DNA of 64,000 nt from Chryseobacterium artocarpi (GCF_001684975.1 NZ_MAYH01000012.1:186001-250000); one strand, 5' to 3'. Positions 35,041 to 44,963 are shown, counted from the stretch's first letter. A program made the numbers and translations. The notes: a model not told the origin generated them from the letters alone.

Positions 35041-36150
35041 CTACTTCTTCACAATCTTATGCACTGTAGATCCATTTTTCGTCTTAATCTCCACCCAATA
35101 TACACCTGCATTTAAAGATTTAACATTGATCTTTTTCTCTTGAGAAGTCATTACTTTTTGTCCTAAAGATGAATAAATATTAATTTCTTTAAGGTTTTCA
35201 GTCGTTTCAATCTGAATAAAATCACTGGTCGGATTAGGATAAATATTGAATGATAATTTTTTATTTATCGAAGCAACAGATAAAGTAGCATTACTCGCCT
35301 CAGTAGGCGTGAAAGGTCTTCTTTCTCCAAAGCTTAATCCTAACCAGCTGTTATTATTCAATTCTATCTGGCTGAGATCTGCTTTTTTCTGCCAGCTTGA
35401 AAGATCATTTCCTTTGTACAACTTCCAATTTCCTGTTCCTGAAAATGTATTTAATGATAAATCCGAAACCTGGTTATTCGTTGTTGTAAAGCTTAGATAT
35501 GAAGCTTGTGACTTAATAAGTTGTAAAGCCTGTTCTGCAGTAATATTTCCGTTATATTTAATTCCAAAAACAAAAGAATTGGCATTACCAGTAGTATTAT
35601 CTGTTCCAAAGTCTATGACAACAAGGCTTTGGTTAGTTCCTGCTCCAATCCAGTTGGTGATTTGGGGCGATGTGAACCATTGAGAGCTATAGGCAGGGAC
35701 AGGGGTAGATGGCGGAATGTCAACTTGACCATTATCAGTACCATAAGTAATACCAAACCATATTCCGTCTGTTAAATGAACATAACCGGCACCATTATTT
35801 TCATTAGACATATTATCTGCACTTGGTCCGAACCAGGGAATCCAGGAATCATCGGTACCCGGAGCATGGAGATTATACGAGAAACTGTACAGATATCCTG
35901 AAAAAATATTAGCCTGCATTTTAGGTTCTGCCGATATAATGGCATTGATCATGTCTTCCGCCATTAAATTATCAGCATCAAAACGATAGCCCCACGCATA
36001 GGATTTTGGAGTATTGTTATCATTGAAATCGACAATGAAATAAGCCTTTTTAGAACCTGTTCCCACCCAAAACTTAATGTCGTTTTCTGTGAATTGAGCG
36101 AAGAAAAACTGCGTACAAAGCAGTAAGAAAAAAAGATAGATTTTTCTCAT
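35041..36150 (-). CDS. Type IX-secreted protein under a cobalamin riboswitch
   Basis: A 369-aa protein with a signal peptide (IYLFFLLLCTQFFFAQ). Two similar modules follow: DIKFWVGTGSKKAYFIVDF (about residues 24-42, continuing WGYRFDADNLMAEDMINAI) and QITNWIGAGTNQSLVVIDF (about 165-183, continuing FGIKYNGNITAEQALQLI). The last 75 residues form a type A sorting domain (NIYPNPTSDFIQIE ... GVYWVEIKTKNGSTVHKIVKK). The sorting domain sends it through the type IX system to the surface. The cobalamin riboswitch upstream suggests a role in capture of cobalamin or a related corrinoid, comparable in place to BtuG/BtuH surface proteins, but the sequence does not show such homology to me. Confidence 0.8.
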   Translation of the reverse strand: MRKIYLFFLLLCTQFFFAQFTENDIKFWVGTGSKKAYFIVDFNDNNTPKSYAWGYRFDADNLMAEDMINAIISAEPKMQANIFSGYLYSFSYNLHAPGTDDSWIPWFGPSADNMSNENNGAGYVHLTDGIWFGITYGTDNGQVDIPPSTPVPAYSSQWFTSPQITNWIGAGTNQSLVVIDFGTDNTTGNANSFVFGIKYNGNITAEQALQLIKSQASYLSFTTTNNQVSDLSLNTFSGTGNWKLYKGNDLSSWQKKADLSQIELNNNSWLGLSFGERRPFTPTEASNATLSVASINKKLSFNIYPNPTSDFIQIETTENLKEINIYSSLGQKVMTSQEKKINVKSLNAGVYWVEIKTKNGSTVHKIVKK

Positions 36151-36235
36151 AATATAATTAAATTAAAGTTTTATTCCCGAAACTTATCATCAGGAAAGGA
36201 CATATTGGTCTGCAATCCTGATATTAAAAAGGTAT

Positions 36236-36410
36236 TCAAGGCAGGTCTCCTGGCTCGCATCCTATAGCAGACCTTCCCGGATTTTTGATCCAGTGGTACG
36301 ATGTAGCTATAGGTAAAACAGCTTACAGTTGCGGGTACAGCTCAAGATTTGAATAATATTCTTACTTGATTCCTTATTATGAACAGTGTTCAACCTTAAA
36401 AACGTGGCAA
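36236..36410 (-). ncRNA. Cobalamin riboswitch
   Basis: On the minus strand the order is AAGGTT (36391-36396), TAATAAGGAATCAAG, then GAGCTGTACCCGCAACTGTA (about 36324-36343), a CACTGG-containing arm, CCGGGAAGG, and the B12 box GAGCCAGGAGACCTGC (36241-36256). Order and spacing are those of Rfam cobalamin riboswitches. It lies 86 nt before the ATG of the secreted protein at 36150 and no other gene follows on that strand. The intrinsic terminator or sequestered start downstream was not resolved. Confidence 0.92.
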
Positions 36411-36669
36411 ATATATCATATAAATTTTTGAAACACATTTTGTGAATTATACATTGATCTTGTCTTTTCTTTGAGGGTTAGCTGTATTTTGTGTGAAGCA
36501 TTGTGTTAATTGGTGATAATATCGGTTTGTTGATGTGTTTTTAAAGCTAAATGTGAATTTTTATTGTTTATATTGAATTCATCTTGGGATTTTATTGTTA
36601 AAACACAATTATTATTAGATTCAAGATCAGTTTACAATCAATTTATACTTTCGCGCCATAAAAGTTAAT
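36411..36669. other. Intergenic region upstream of the phytase-like gene
   Basis: AT-rich; tttatactttcgcg at 36640-36653 is a poor match to TAnnTTTG and a possible promoter for the gene at 36670. Nothing else seen. Confidence 0.35.
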
Positions 36670-37938
36670 ATGAAAAAACTAATATTTTCCGCTTTGGTGA
36701 TGACTGCATTATTCTCTTGCAGTAAAGATGATGACAACAATATAAATAATCAGGATATTAATTACTCAAAACTACCACAAGAGTTTCCGTTTTCAAATCT
36801 GGCAAAAATAAATGGGGTAGATGTGATCAATGGAGGATTTGGTTCAGGAGCTGCAGCACATCCAACGAGAAAAGGTGAGTTTTATGTAATTACTGACCGT
36901 GGTCCAAATACAGATTACCTGAACGGGAAAAAGTTTTTGACACCTAACTTTACTCCAACGATTATGCATTTTAAAATTAATGCTGAAGGAAAAATTGAGG
37001 TGATTAAATATATTAAGCTTAAGAATCCATCCGGACAACCCATTACAGGTTTACCCAATCCTGTAGGAATGGGAAGTACTGGTGAAGTTGCTTATGATGC
37101 ATCCGGAAATATCCTTGGAACAGACAATTATGGCTTAGACAGTGAAAGTATTGTAGCGGCACCAGATGGCACATTTTGGGTGTCTGATGAATACGGTCCA
37201 CACATTGTTCATTACACCGCAGATGGTGTAGAAATAGAAAGGATAAGCCCTATTGGCGTGAATACAGGAACAAGAAAATTACCCGCAGTTTTAGCTAAAA
37301 GAAGAGCCAATAGAGGAATGGAAGGACTTTGCATCACTCCTGATGGAAAAACGTTGGTGGGAACCATGCAGTCTATGATGTTAGTTCCGACAAAAGCTTT
37401 GGCAACAAACACTACTTTAACGAGAATTGTAACATTTGACATTGCAACAGGTAAAACCAAGCAATATCTATATAGACAGGATGGCGGTGCCTCAGATTCC
37501 GTTTGTGATATTACAGCTTTAGGTAATAATGAGTTCCTTGTGATTGAAAGAGATGGAAATTTTGGAACACAGGGTGGAATTAAAAAAGTATATAGAATCA
37601 ATCTTAGTGATGCCACAGATGTAACCGGAGCTGATCTGGCAGCCGTAGATGGAATGAAGGTAAATGGAAAAGCATTAGAGCAGTGCTCTTGGGATGAACT
37701 TACCACAGCCGGAATCAAACCTGTTACTAAAAAACTAGCTGTAGATCTGGTTGCAAAACTAGGATATGAACATGATAAATTCGAGGGAATCGTTTATTTA
37801 GGAAACAATAAACTTGCTGTTTTCAATGATGATGATTTTGGAGTAGTGGATGATGGAGCCGGAAATCCTAAAGCTAAAATATTACCTAAAACAGGAAGGG
37901 TAGACAAAGGAACTATGTATATAGTCGATATTCAATAA
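36670..37938 (+). CDS. Lipoprotein with esterase-like activity of phytase domain
   Basis: A 422-aa lipoprotein; signal MKKLIFSALVMTALFSC, Cys17 lipidated and followed by an Asp/Asn-rich linker. The rest matches the PF13449 beta-propeller: FYVITDRGPNTDYLNG, SIVAAPDGTFWVSDEYGPHIVHY, NRGMEGLCITPDGKTLVGTM, FLVIERDGNFG and KFEGIVYLGNNKLAVFNDDDFG. Substrate unproven; in this family phytase activity should not be assumed. Confidence 0.85.
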   Translation: MKKLIFSALVMTALFSCSKDDDNNINNQDINYSKLPQEFPFSNLAKINGVDVINGGFGSGAAAHPTRKGEFYVITDRGPNTDYLNGKKFLTPNFTPTIMHFKINAEGKIEVIKYIKLKNPSGQPITGLPNPVGMGSTGEVAYDASGNILGTDNYGLDSESIVAAPDGTFWVSDEYGPHIVHYTADGVEIERISPIGVNTGTRKLPAVLAKRRANRGMEGLCITPDGKTLVGTMQSMMLVPTKALATNTTLTRIVTFDIATGKTKQYLYRQDGGASDSVCDITALGNNEFLVIERDGNFGTQGGIKKVYRINLSDATDVTGADLAAVDGMKVNGKALEQCSWDELTTAGIKPVTKKLAVDLVAKLGYEHDKFEGIVYLGNNKLAVFNDDDFGVVDDGAGNPKAKILPKTGRVDKGTMYIVDIQ

Positions 37939-37954
37939 TTAGATTTTTTTTAAG

Positions 37955-37986
37955 AAAAGTGGCGGAATTTATTCCGCCACTTTTTA
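37955..37986 (+). terminator. Terminator after the phytase-like gene
   Basis: AAAGTGGCGGAAT-tt-ATTCCGCCACTTT, perfect stem plus T run. Confidence 0.9.
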
Positions 37987-38077
37987 TTTGAAAGAATTGA
38001 AAACATTCATATAAACAGGCTCTAGCACGTTTAAAAAAAGTAACATTTTCCCTTAGTTTTAGCCAAAACATATAATA

Positions 38078-38112
38078 AAAGCCCTTGTGAATGACTTCCA
38101 AGGGCTTTATTT
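38078..38112 (-). terminator. Terminator after tpiA
   Basis: AAAGCCCTTG-(11-nt loop)-CAAGGGCTTT between convergent genes, close to the tpiA stop. Confidence 0.8.
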
Positions 38113-38131
38113 ACTATATTACTCCTATCAA

Positions 38132-38890
38132 TTAATTGAAAGCTTCAATAATTTTAGAGAAATCCTCTAATTTCAAAGCTGCACCTCCAATCAGACCACC
38201 ATCGATATCAGGCTGAGAGAAAATTTCTTTCGCGTTGTCTGGTTTTACAGAACCTCCGTAAAGAATAGAAACTTCATCAGCTACTTCCTGCCCGTATTTA
38301 GCAGCAATAATATTTCTGATATGAGCATGGATTTCCTGAGCCTGTTCCGGACTTGCCGTTTCTCCTGTTCCGATAGCCCAAACTGGTTCGTAAGCGATTA
38401 CTACTTTCTTGATCTCTTCAGCAGAAAGAGTGAAAAGAGCAACTTCAGTTTGATTCTTAACTACTTCAAGGTGCTGTCCTGCTTTTCTTTGCTCAAGAGT
38501 TTCTCCGTTACAATAGATTGGCGTAAGACCTTTATCAAGTGCTAACTTTACTTTTCTATTGCAGTGAGAATCTGTTTCTCCGTGGTATTGTCTTCTTTCA
38601 GAATGCCCGATCAATGAACCGGTAGCATCGATAGATTCTAGCATATCAGCAGAAATTTCTCCAGTATAGGCACCGCTTTCATGCTCGCTCATATCCTGAG
38701 AGAATACTCCGATTTCATCCTTTTCAAAGATGTCTTTTGCCATCATTAGGTATAAAGATGGAGGAGCGATCCAAACCTCACAATTGGTTGCATTGTTGTT
38801 TTTATAGCTTAGTAACTGAATCATTAATTGTTGTGCATCAATTACATTTTTGTTCATTTTCCAGTTGCCTGCAACTATTTTTCTTCTCAT
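38132..38890 (-). CDS. tpiA: Triosephosphate isomerase
   Basis: Interconverts dihydroxyacetone phosphate and glyceraldehyde 3-phosphate. The 252-aa protein shows GNWKMNKN, catalytic His in IGHSERR, catalytic Glu in IAYEPVWAIGTG and the phosphate-binding ILYGGSVKPDNA. It belongs with the BT_3928-like, DUF1599 and folP cluster that is conserved in many Bacteroidota, although the oligopeptidase, TerB-like and DUF6058-like genes intervene here. Confidence 0.97.
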   Translation of the reverse strand: MRRKIVAGNWKMNKNVIDAQQLMIQLLSYKNNNATNCEVWIAPPSLYLMMAKDIFEKDEIGVFSQDMSEHESGAYTGEISADMLESIDATGSLIGHSERRQYHGETDSHCNRKVKLALDKGLTPIYCNGETLEQRKAGQHLEVVKNQTEVALFTLSAEEIKKVVIAYEPVWAIGTGETASPEQAQEIHAHIRNIIAAKYGQEVADEVSILYGGSVKPDNAKEIFSQPDIDGGLIGGAALKLEDFSKIIEAFN

Positions 38891-38958
38891 AAGATTTATA
38901 TTGATTTATTTTACTTTTTAATTAATTTTGATATGAATGTGCAAAATCTGCGAGAGTG

Positions 38959-41085
38959 TTATTTATTAATTCCTTCCAATTTAAACATGAACGCATATAC
39001 TAAGGCAGTATCTTTCAGATAATCAAACCTTCCGGAAGCACCACCGTGACCATATTCCATGTCTGTTTTTAATAATAGAACGTTTTTATCCGTTTTCATA
39101 TCTCTCAGTTTTGCCACCCATTTTGCAGGTTCAAAATACTGTACCTGAGAATCATGAAGACCAGTTGTTACCAATAGATTAGGGTAGTTTTTCTTCTCAA
39201 TATTTTCATAAGGAGAATAAGACTTCATATAAAAATAAGCTTCTTTATTGTTAGGATTTCCCCATTCATCATATTCGTTGGTTGTCAAAGGAATACTTGT
39301 ATCAAGCATAGTATTTACAACGTCTACGAACGGAACCTGTGAGATGACTCCATTCCAAAGGTTAGGGCTCATATTAGCTACAGCTCCCATTAATAAACCT
39401 CCGGCACTTCCTCCCTGCGCGTATAAATGTTTAGGCGAAGTGTATTTTTCTTTTACAAGATATTCTCCGGAATCAATGAAGTCTGTAAAGGTGTTTTTCT
39501 TTTTCATCATTTTTCCGTCTTCATACCATTGTCTTCCCATTTCCTGTCCTCCACGGATATGAGTGATAGCATAGGCAAAACCTCTGTCTAAAAGACTCAA
39601 TCTTGTACTACTGAATGTAGCATCCATAGAACTTCCGTAAGAGCCATAAGCATACAATAATAACGGACTGTTTCCATCTTTTTTGAATCCTTTTTTATAG
39701 ACAATGGAAATCGGGATTTTAGTTCCGTCTTTTGCCGTAGCAAAAAGTCTTTCAGTGATATAGTTTTCCTTATTATAGCCACCCAAAACTTCCTGTTGCT
39801 TCAGAAGGGTTCTTTTTCCTGTCTTTAAATCCTGCTCATACTGAGAGCTTGGTGTAATCATGGAAGTATATCCAAAACGGAAATTATCTGTATTGTATTC
39901 AGGATTCCCGGATGAATAAACAGTATAAACTGGTTCATCAAATTTCAGAAACTCCTGTTTGCCTGTTTTTCTGTCATAAATAACCAATTGAGAAAGCCCG
40001 TTCTGCCTTTCACTGAATACCAGGTAGTTTTTGAATGGAGTAATACTTTCCATTAAAACATCTTTTCGGTGAGGAATAAAATCTTTCCAGTTATCAACAC
40101 CTGTTTTATCTAAAGGAGTTTCTACAATTTTAAAATTAAGAGCGTCTTTATTGGTTTTGATAAGAAATTTATCTTCCAAAGGAGTCACTGTATACAAAAC
40201 GTTTTTCATTCTCGGTTGGAAAACTTTAAAAGTTCCATCCGGATTGTCAGCATCTAAGTATTTTGTTTCTGAAGAAGTAGTAGATGTTGAATGGATTAGA
40301 ATGAATTTTTCATTCTTAGATTTGTATACGAAAATGTAATTGGTCTTATCATTTTCCTCATATACAGTAATATCTTTAGAAGAGTCAGTTCCAAGACTAT
40401 GTTTTTTGATCTTTTCAGACAAAAGAGTTTCAGGGTTGTTCTCTGCGTAAAAAATGGTTTTATTGTCATTAGCCCATTCTGATGAGCCATTTGTATTTTT
40501 TATGCCAAGATCTGTAATTTTTCCTGTGTTAAGATCTTTTAGAAATAAAGAATATTGCCTTCTGGAAACGTTATCTACTCCAAAAATCATTTTTGTATTA
40601 TCCGGGCTGATATTAAATCCTGAAGCAGAATAATATGCATGACCTTCAGCCTGTTTATCTACATCCAAAAGAATTTCCTCAGGAGCAGTAAGGTTACCTT
40701 TCTTTCTACAGTATTTAAAATATTGTTTTCCAGCTTCTGTACGGGTATAGTAATAATATCCATTCTTGAAAACCGGTACAGATTCGTCTTTTTCTTTGAT
40801 TCTTGCCTTCATTTCCTGGAAAAGCTTTTCTCTGAAAGGCTCTGTGTCCTTCATCATGCCTTCCCAATAGGTGTTTTCAGCCTTTAAATAATCAACGACT
40901 TTGGTAGAATCTTTTCCTTTTTTAAAGAAATCAATCATCCAATAATAAGGATCATTCACCTTATCACCATGGATTTCTCTGATATGTTCCTGCTTTTCTG
41001 CCACAGGAGCTTTCATGTCCGGAAATTTCTGAGATTGAAATGTTGCTGTACTCATTGCTAATAGTCCTAGATAAATTTTTTTCAT
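38959..41085 (-). CDS. Prolyl oligopeptidase family serine peptidase (oligopeptidase B-like)
   Basis: A 708-aa protein from the ATG at 41085; the ORF extends upstream into the TerB stop region. A signal-like N terminus (IYLGLLAMSTATFQSQ) suggests export. The order is a short helical segment (DPYYWM), a seven-bladed propeller (about 80-400) and a catalytic domain with Ser in GGSAGG, Asp near GLHDSQVQY and His in YGHGG. Sequence pattern is S9A, closest to oligopeptidase B; the S1 acidic residues that set specificity were not checked. Confidence 0.9.
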   Translation of the reverse strand: MKKIYLGLLAMSTATFQSQKFPDMKAPVAEKQEHIREIHGDKVNDPYYWMIDFFKKGKDSTKVVDYLKAENTYWEGMMKDTEPFREKLFQEMKARIKEKDESVPVFKNGYYYYTRTEAGKQYFKYCRKKGNLTAPEEILLDVDKQAEGHAYYSASGFNISPDNTKMIFGVDNVSRRQYSLFLKDLNTGKITDLGIKNTNGSSEWANDNKTIFYAENNPETLLSEKIKKHSLGTDSSKDITVYEENDKTNYIFVYKSKNEKFILIHSTSTTSSETKYLDADNPDGTFKVFQPRMKNVLYTVTPLEDKFLIKTNKDALNFKIVETPLDKTGVDNWKDFIPHRKDVLMESITPFKNYLVFSERQNGLSQLVIYDRKTGKQEFLKFDEPVYTVYSSGNPEYNTDNFRFGYTSMITPSSQYEQDLKTGKRTLLKQQEVLGGYNKENYITERLFATAKDGTKIPISIVYKKGFKKDGNSPLLLYAYGSYGSSMDATFSSTRLSLLDRGFAYAITHIRGGQEMGRQWYEDGKMMKKKNTFTDFIDSGEYLVKEKYTSPKHLYAQGGSAGGLLMGAVANMSPNLWNGVISQVPFVDVVNTMLDTSIPLTTNEYDEWGNPNNKEAYFYMKSYSPYENIEKKNYPNLLVTTGLHDSQVQYFEPAKWVAKLRDMKTDKNVLLLKTDMEYGHGGASGRFDYLKDTALVYAFMFKLEGINK

Positions 41086-41111
41086 GGTATTTTTTTGATT
41101 TTGAATAGCAA

Positions 41112-41462
41112 TTATGCCAATCCCCACAGGTTTTTCAATAGAATATAGAACGTATGTTCCTCTTCCGTTACCTTATTGTCCGCTTTAATCAGAGATTTAG
41201 CAAATTGGGCAAACTTTACACGTTCATCCGCAGTAGAGTCTTCAAGGAAGCATCTTGCATGGAATTCAAAGTGATCTTTCCATTCTTCCGGTTGTAAAAG
41301 GGCAAGCGTTTCAAGCTCATTATCAAGGTTCATTCTGAATGGAAATTCATCTGCCAGATATTGCTGTACAAGCATTCCTTCTTCAGGAGCAAATTCTCCG
41401 TCTACAGAAGAAAGGATCATTAATAAGTGATAACCGGCGATAGATTTATTTGATTTTTGCAT
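41112..41462 (-). CDS. TerB-like protein
   Basis: A 116-aa helical protein. Helical segments HLLMILSSVDGEFAPEEGMLVQ and FAKSLIKADNKVTEEEHTFYILLKNLW hold the two-acid TerB pattern (ADGEf/ADn.vt.EE), seen in the TerB family. The specific role is unknown. It follows the DUF6058-like gene by 3 nt. Confidence 0.75.
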   Translation of the reverse strand: MQKSNKSIAGYHLLMILSSVDGEFAPEEGMLVQQYLADEFPFRMNLDNELETLALLQPEEWKDHFEFHARCFLEDSTADERVKFAQFAKSLIKADNKVTEEEHTFYILLKNLWGLA

Positions 41463-41465
41463 GTT

Positions 41466-42152
41466 TTAATATTTTTTTACTAGATAGTCTAAGTTATTTT
41501 CTTCTAAAATTTTATCGAGATATTTTCCCCTGCTGCTTGATTTTCTTTGATAAGGAGCAAATTTTTGAGCTACTTCGTTAAACTCTTCACTCAGTTTTAT
41601 CAGTTCTTCTGATTCATCATCGGTAAGTTTTTTATCAGATAACTGGGTGTTGAAATGAATCAGTTTTTTTACAGCAATTTCCTTTTTTACAATTTCCTCT
41701 TCAGTGGAATGTAAGGTACAAATCCCATATATACCGTTACAATAGGCTGCCCACTCACTTTCAAATATTTCATTCAGTTTTTCCTGTTCCGGAAAAGAAT
41801 TTTTGAACATACTATCATAAGCAAAGTGTTTATGAGGATGGTTCATCAGATGTCGGATGAAATTTTCTTTAAACTCTTCCTTGTATTGATGAGTATCTCT
41901 TAATTCTTTATTCTTTTCAATTAATGAAATACAGTTTTTACTGAAATACTTCTCTGTAATCTCATTTTCAAATTCATCATTAAGAGGAGACGTTATTCTA
42001 ATAGTTCGGGAAACGGTATAAGAATGCTGTGTAATTAATTGATTTTTAATAAGTTCGTCTAGTTTGTGCTTGCTGATGTTTGCTATATTACATAATTCAG
42101 CTTCTGTAATATAATTTTCATTAATATAAGTGAAATTTTGTTCCATTAGCAT
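41466..42152 (-). CDS. DUF6058-like protein
   Basis: A 228-aa cytoplasmic protein. The N-terminal ENYITEAELCNIANISKHKL, LDELIKNQLITQHSYTV looks like the recognition-helix-like opening of DUF6058 proteins. Two Cys residues occur in WAAYCNGIYGICTLHS. The family is assigned from recall of this opening and is less certain than the others. It ends 3 nt before the TerB-like gene and starts 8 nt after the BT_3928-like stop. Confidence 0.55.
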   Translation of the reverse strand: MLMEQNFTYINENYITEAELCNIANISKHKLDELIKNQLITQHSYTVSRTIRITSPLNDEFENEITEKYFSKNCISLIEKNKELRDTHQYKEEFKENFIRHLMNHPHKHFAYDSMFKNSFPEQEKLNEIFESEWAAYCNGIYGICTLHSTEEEIVKKEIAVKKLIHFNTQLSDKKLTDDESEELIKLSEEFNEVAQKFAPYQRKSSSRGKYLDKILEENNLDYLVKKY

Positions 42153-42160
42153 TGAAATAA

Positions 42161-43270
42161 TTAGTTGATATAGTCCTTTGCAGGCTGCTTTTCTACAATT
42201 TTTCCGTTTTGAAGGATCAGTACAAATGGATTGCTTCTTGCAATAGTTTTGATTGCCGTGCCATCCATCATTGTATTTTTAATGGTTTTAAATGTATTCT
42301 GATCTGTTGAAACTCCATAAATAAGAGCTCCTTTCTGAGCATTTACTTTAGCTTCTACTTTTTGAATAAGATCAGCAGAGACTTCCTTCGGGTGGTAAGA
42401 AAATACAAGGATTGCTTTAGGAGCTTTGATGATTTCGTCAGTAAGTTCCATTCCTGTAGGATCTTCAATCTTAAATTTTACAATCTCAGATTTATATCCT
42501 TCTTTTACAAGAACAGACTCATTTTTTCCTTCTTCAATTTTCCATGGAGAACCTTCTGCCCAATATTTCGTTTCCTTGATATAATCATCCTGATTTACCT
42601 TTAACACTTCACCTGTTTTTTGATTTTTCAGGGAATAAAAAGTCTTGTATTCGGAAGGATTTTTATTGATTTTTTCTTTTTCTCCTTGAATGTCCGTTCC
42701 TACTTTGTAATCACGGAAATCAATGATTGGTTCGTGCATAATTCCCTGAGCCATAATATAGATCATTCCTAGAGAAAATATAGCAAAAAGAGCGTATTTG
42801 AATTTACTTGTAGATTCTTTTTTGCTACTGCCATATTCATCCGTTTTACGGAAATCTTTTTTGTATAGGACAAACAGAATGATAAGCCCGATAAGAAGAG
42901 CAACATCCTTAAAGAAGCTCTGCCAAGGAGTAAATTTAATAGCATCTCCAAAACATCCGCAATCTGTTACTACATTGAAGTAAGCAGAATAGAAAGTAAG
43001 GAAACCAAAGAATACACAAAGCGCTATTAAAGCTGATAAGGTAAATTTAAGCTTCATTTTCAGCAGCAGCATAAATCCAAGGAAAAGCTCCAGCACAACA
43101 ACAATAATTGAAAACAGCAGGGCAAACTTTTCAAAAAACGGCATATTGAAAACAGCAGGTGAAAAATATTCTTCCATTTTGAAAGAAAATCCTACCAAAT
43201 CCACAGCTTTCACAAAGCCTGAAAGGATAAAAATAACAGCAATAATAAAGCGTAATAAACCTTTGATCAT
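42161..43270 (-). CDS. DoxX/MauE-like membrane protein (BT_3928 family)
   Basis: A 369-aa protein. Residues 1-150 hold four membrane segments with a DoxX/MauE pattern (FVKAVDLVGFSFKMEEYF; VTDCGCFGDAIKFTPWQSFFKDVALL with conserved Cys-x-Cys-Phe-Gly). Residues 220-369 form a soluble domain. Known as BT_3928 family and often coupled with DUF1599 and tpiA, as here. MauE-like proteins are linked to disulfide formation, but this is not shown for this family. Confidence 0.85.
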   Translation of the reverse strand: MIKGLLRFIIAVIFILSGFVKAVDLVGFSFKMEEYFSPAVFNMPFFEKFALLFSIIVVVLELFLGFMLLLKMKLKFTLSALIALCVFFGFLTFYSAYFNVVTDCGCFGDAIKFTPWQSFFKDVALLIGLIILFVLYKKDFRKTDEYGSSKKESTSKFKYALFAIFSLGMIYIMAQGIMHEPIIDFRDYKVGTDIQGEKEKINKNPSEYKTFYSLKNQKTGEVLKVNQDDYIKETKYWAEGSPWKIEEGKNESVLVKEGYKSEIVKFKIEDPTGMELTDEIIKAPKAILVFSYHPKEVSADLIQKVEAKVNAQKGALIYGVSTDQNTFKTIKNTMMDGTAIKTIARSNPFVLILQNGKIVEKQPAKDYIN

Positions 43271-43271
43271 A

Positions 43272-43838
43272 TTAAATAGTTTTGGGTTCGAATTTGTTTT
43301 TTTGTTCCGAGAATTTAATCAGACAGAAAACAGCATAATTCAGCATATCGAAATAGTTGGCATCAAGCCCTTCCGAAACGATAGTTTTTCCCTGATTATC
43401 CTCAATCTGTTTGGTTCTAAGTACTTTTTGGTAAATAAGATCGGTGATGGAAGAAATTCTCATATCTCTCCATGCTTCACCATAATCATGATTTTTTCTT
43501 TCCATTAAAGCCTGAGCTTCGTAAGCATATTTGTCATACAGACTTAAAATTTCTTCCTTATTTTCATTAAAATCATTGGAAAGTCCTTTCTCAAGCTGAA
43601 TAAGTCCAATGATAGAATAGTTAACAATCGCGATAAATTCATCCTCTTCACTTTCATCCACCATTTTCACATCGGTCATCTGCAACGTACGGATTCTGTT
43701 AACTTTTATATAAATCTGATCCGTAATGGAACTTGGTCTCAAAACCCTCCATGCTGCTCCGTAATCCTGTAATTTTTTACCGAAAAGATCACGGCATTGA
43801 CTGATAATTTTCTCGAACTGTACTGATGTGTTTGACAT
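43272..43838 (-). CDS. DUF1599 domain-containing protein
   Basis: A 188-aa protein made of two DUF1599 repeats: KKLQDYGAAWRVLRPSSITD (about residues 20-39) and KNHDYGEAWRDMRISSITD (about 115-133). Each is followed by helices. The repeat is known as a nucleotide-modification-associated domain. It abuts the BT_3928-like gene with one nucleotide between stop and start. Confidence 0.9.
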   Translation of the reverse strand: MSNTSVQFEKIISQCRDLFGKKLQDYGAAWRVLRPSSITDQIYIKVNRIRTLQMTDVKMVDESEEDEFIAIVNYSIIGLIQLEKGLSNDFNENKEEILSLYDKYAYEAQALMERKNHDYGEAWRDMRISSITDLIYQKVLRTKQIEDNQGKTIVSEGLDANYFDMLNYAVFCLIKFSEQKNKFEPKTI

Positions 43839-44080
43839 AAAATTTCTTAATCTTCCAAATATACGAATTCGGTTTTGTTTATGAAATGAGTTTGATTTGA
43901 ATCATGTTCGTGTATTGTTGTAGAGTGGGAGAGCTTGTTAGTAAAAGTGTCTTAAAGTGGGAAAATAGCGATCGTTTTGTCTGATTTCTGTCTTGTAACC
44001 CTTCAATTAAAGGTATAAATCACTAATTTTGCAGGATATAAAGTTACTCATTACTCATCATCCATTACTTATAAAATTCT

Positions 44081-44947
44081 ATGCTTTCAAACGCTCAGAC
44101 TATTAAACACTCAGATCCCCAAACATTCTCTATCAACTGCAATGGCAGATTAATACAACTGGACACTCCAAAGATCATGGGAATTCTCAATCTTACACCA
44201 GATTCATTTTCAGATGGCGGAAAGTTTAATGATGAGAAATTGGCATTGAAGCATACCGAAAAATTATTGAAAGATGGAGCTGAAATCATTGATATCGGAC
44301 CACAATCCACTCGCCCCAACGCTGAATTTTTAAACAGTGAAGAAGAAATCAGCAGAATTGGAAAAATTATTTCTCAAATTAAAAAAGAGTTTCCGGAATC
44401 ATTGATTTCTCTGGATACATTTTACGCTGAAACAGTGAAGTTTGGATTTGATGAAGGAATTGATATGATTAACGATATTTCCGGGGGACAATATGATGAG
44501 AAAATGTTTGATGTAGCCGCAGAAACAGGATTGCCTTATATTTTGATGCATATTAACCCGTCTTATGAAACAATGCATGATAAAATCAGGTTTGAAGATA
44601 TCACTTTGGAAGTTAACAGATATTTTTCTGAAAAGACGAATGAACTGTTACAAAAAGGAATAAAAGACATCATTTTGGACCCGGGTTTTGGATTCGGAAA
44701 AACAGTAGAAGACCAGATGAAAATGATTAATGAAGTAGAATATCTCGGATTTGGAAAATTTCCTTTATTGATAGGGATTTCCAGAAAATCATTTATCTAT
44801 AAACCTCTAGGGAAATCTCCTCTCGATATCAATGAAGAAACACAAAAATTACACCTAAAAGTTCTGGAACAAGGCGCGAAGATTTTAAGAGTGCATGATG
44901 TGGCTGAAGCAAAAGAAACGGTCAATCAATTTTTACGAAAAAAATAA
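44081..44947 (+). CDS. folP: Dihydropteroate synthase
   Basis: Condenses p-aminobenzoate with the pterin pyrophosphate in folate synthesis and is the target of sulfonamides. The 288-aa protein has GILNLTPDSFSDGG near residue 34, IDIGPQSTRPNAEF, ISLDTFYAETVKF, MINDISGG, DPGFGFGKT and the GISRKSF motif near residue 232. It starts a divergent unit opposite DUF1599. A TAATTTTG -7 element lies 49 nt upstream (44024-44031). Confidence 0.95.
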   Translation: MLSNAQTIKHSDPQTFSINCNGRLIQLDTPKIMGILNLTPDSFSDGGKFNDEKLALKHTEKLLKDGAEIIDIGPQSTRPNAEFLNSEEEISRIGKIISQIKKEFPESLISLDTFYAETVKFGFDEGIDMINDISGGQYDEKMFDVAAETGLPYILMHINPSYETMHDKIRFEDITLEVNRYFSEKTNELLQKGIKDIILDPGFGFGKTVEDQMKMINEVEYLGFGKFPLLIGISRKSFIYKPLGKSPLDINEETQKLHLKVLEQGAKILRVHDVAEAKETVNQFLRKK

Positions 44948-44963
44948 AAAGTGTTAAAAAAAC

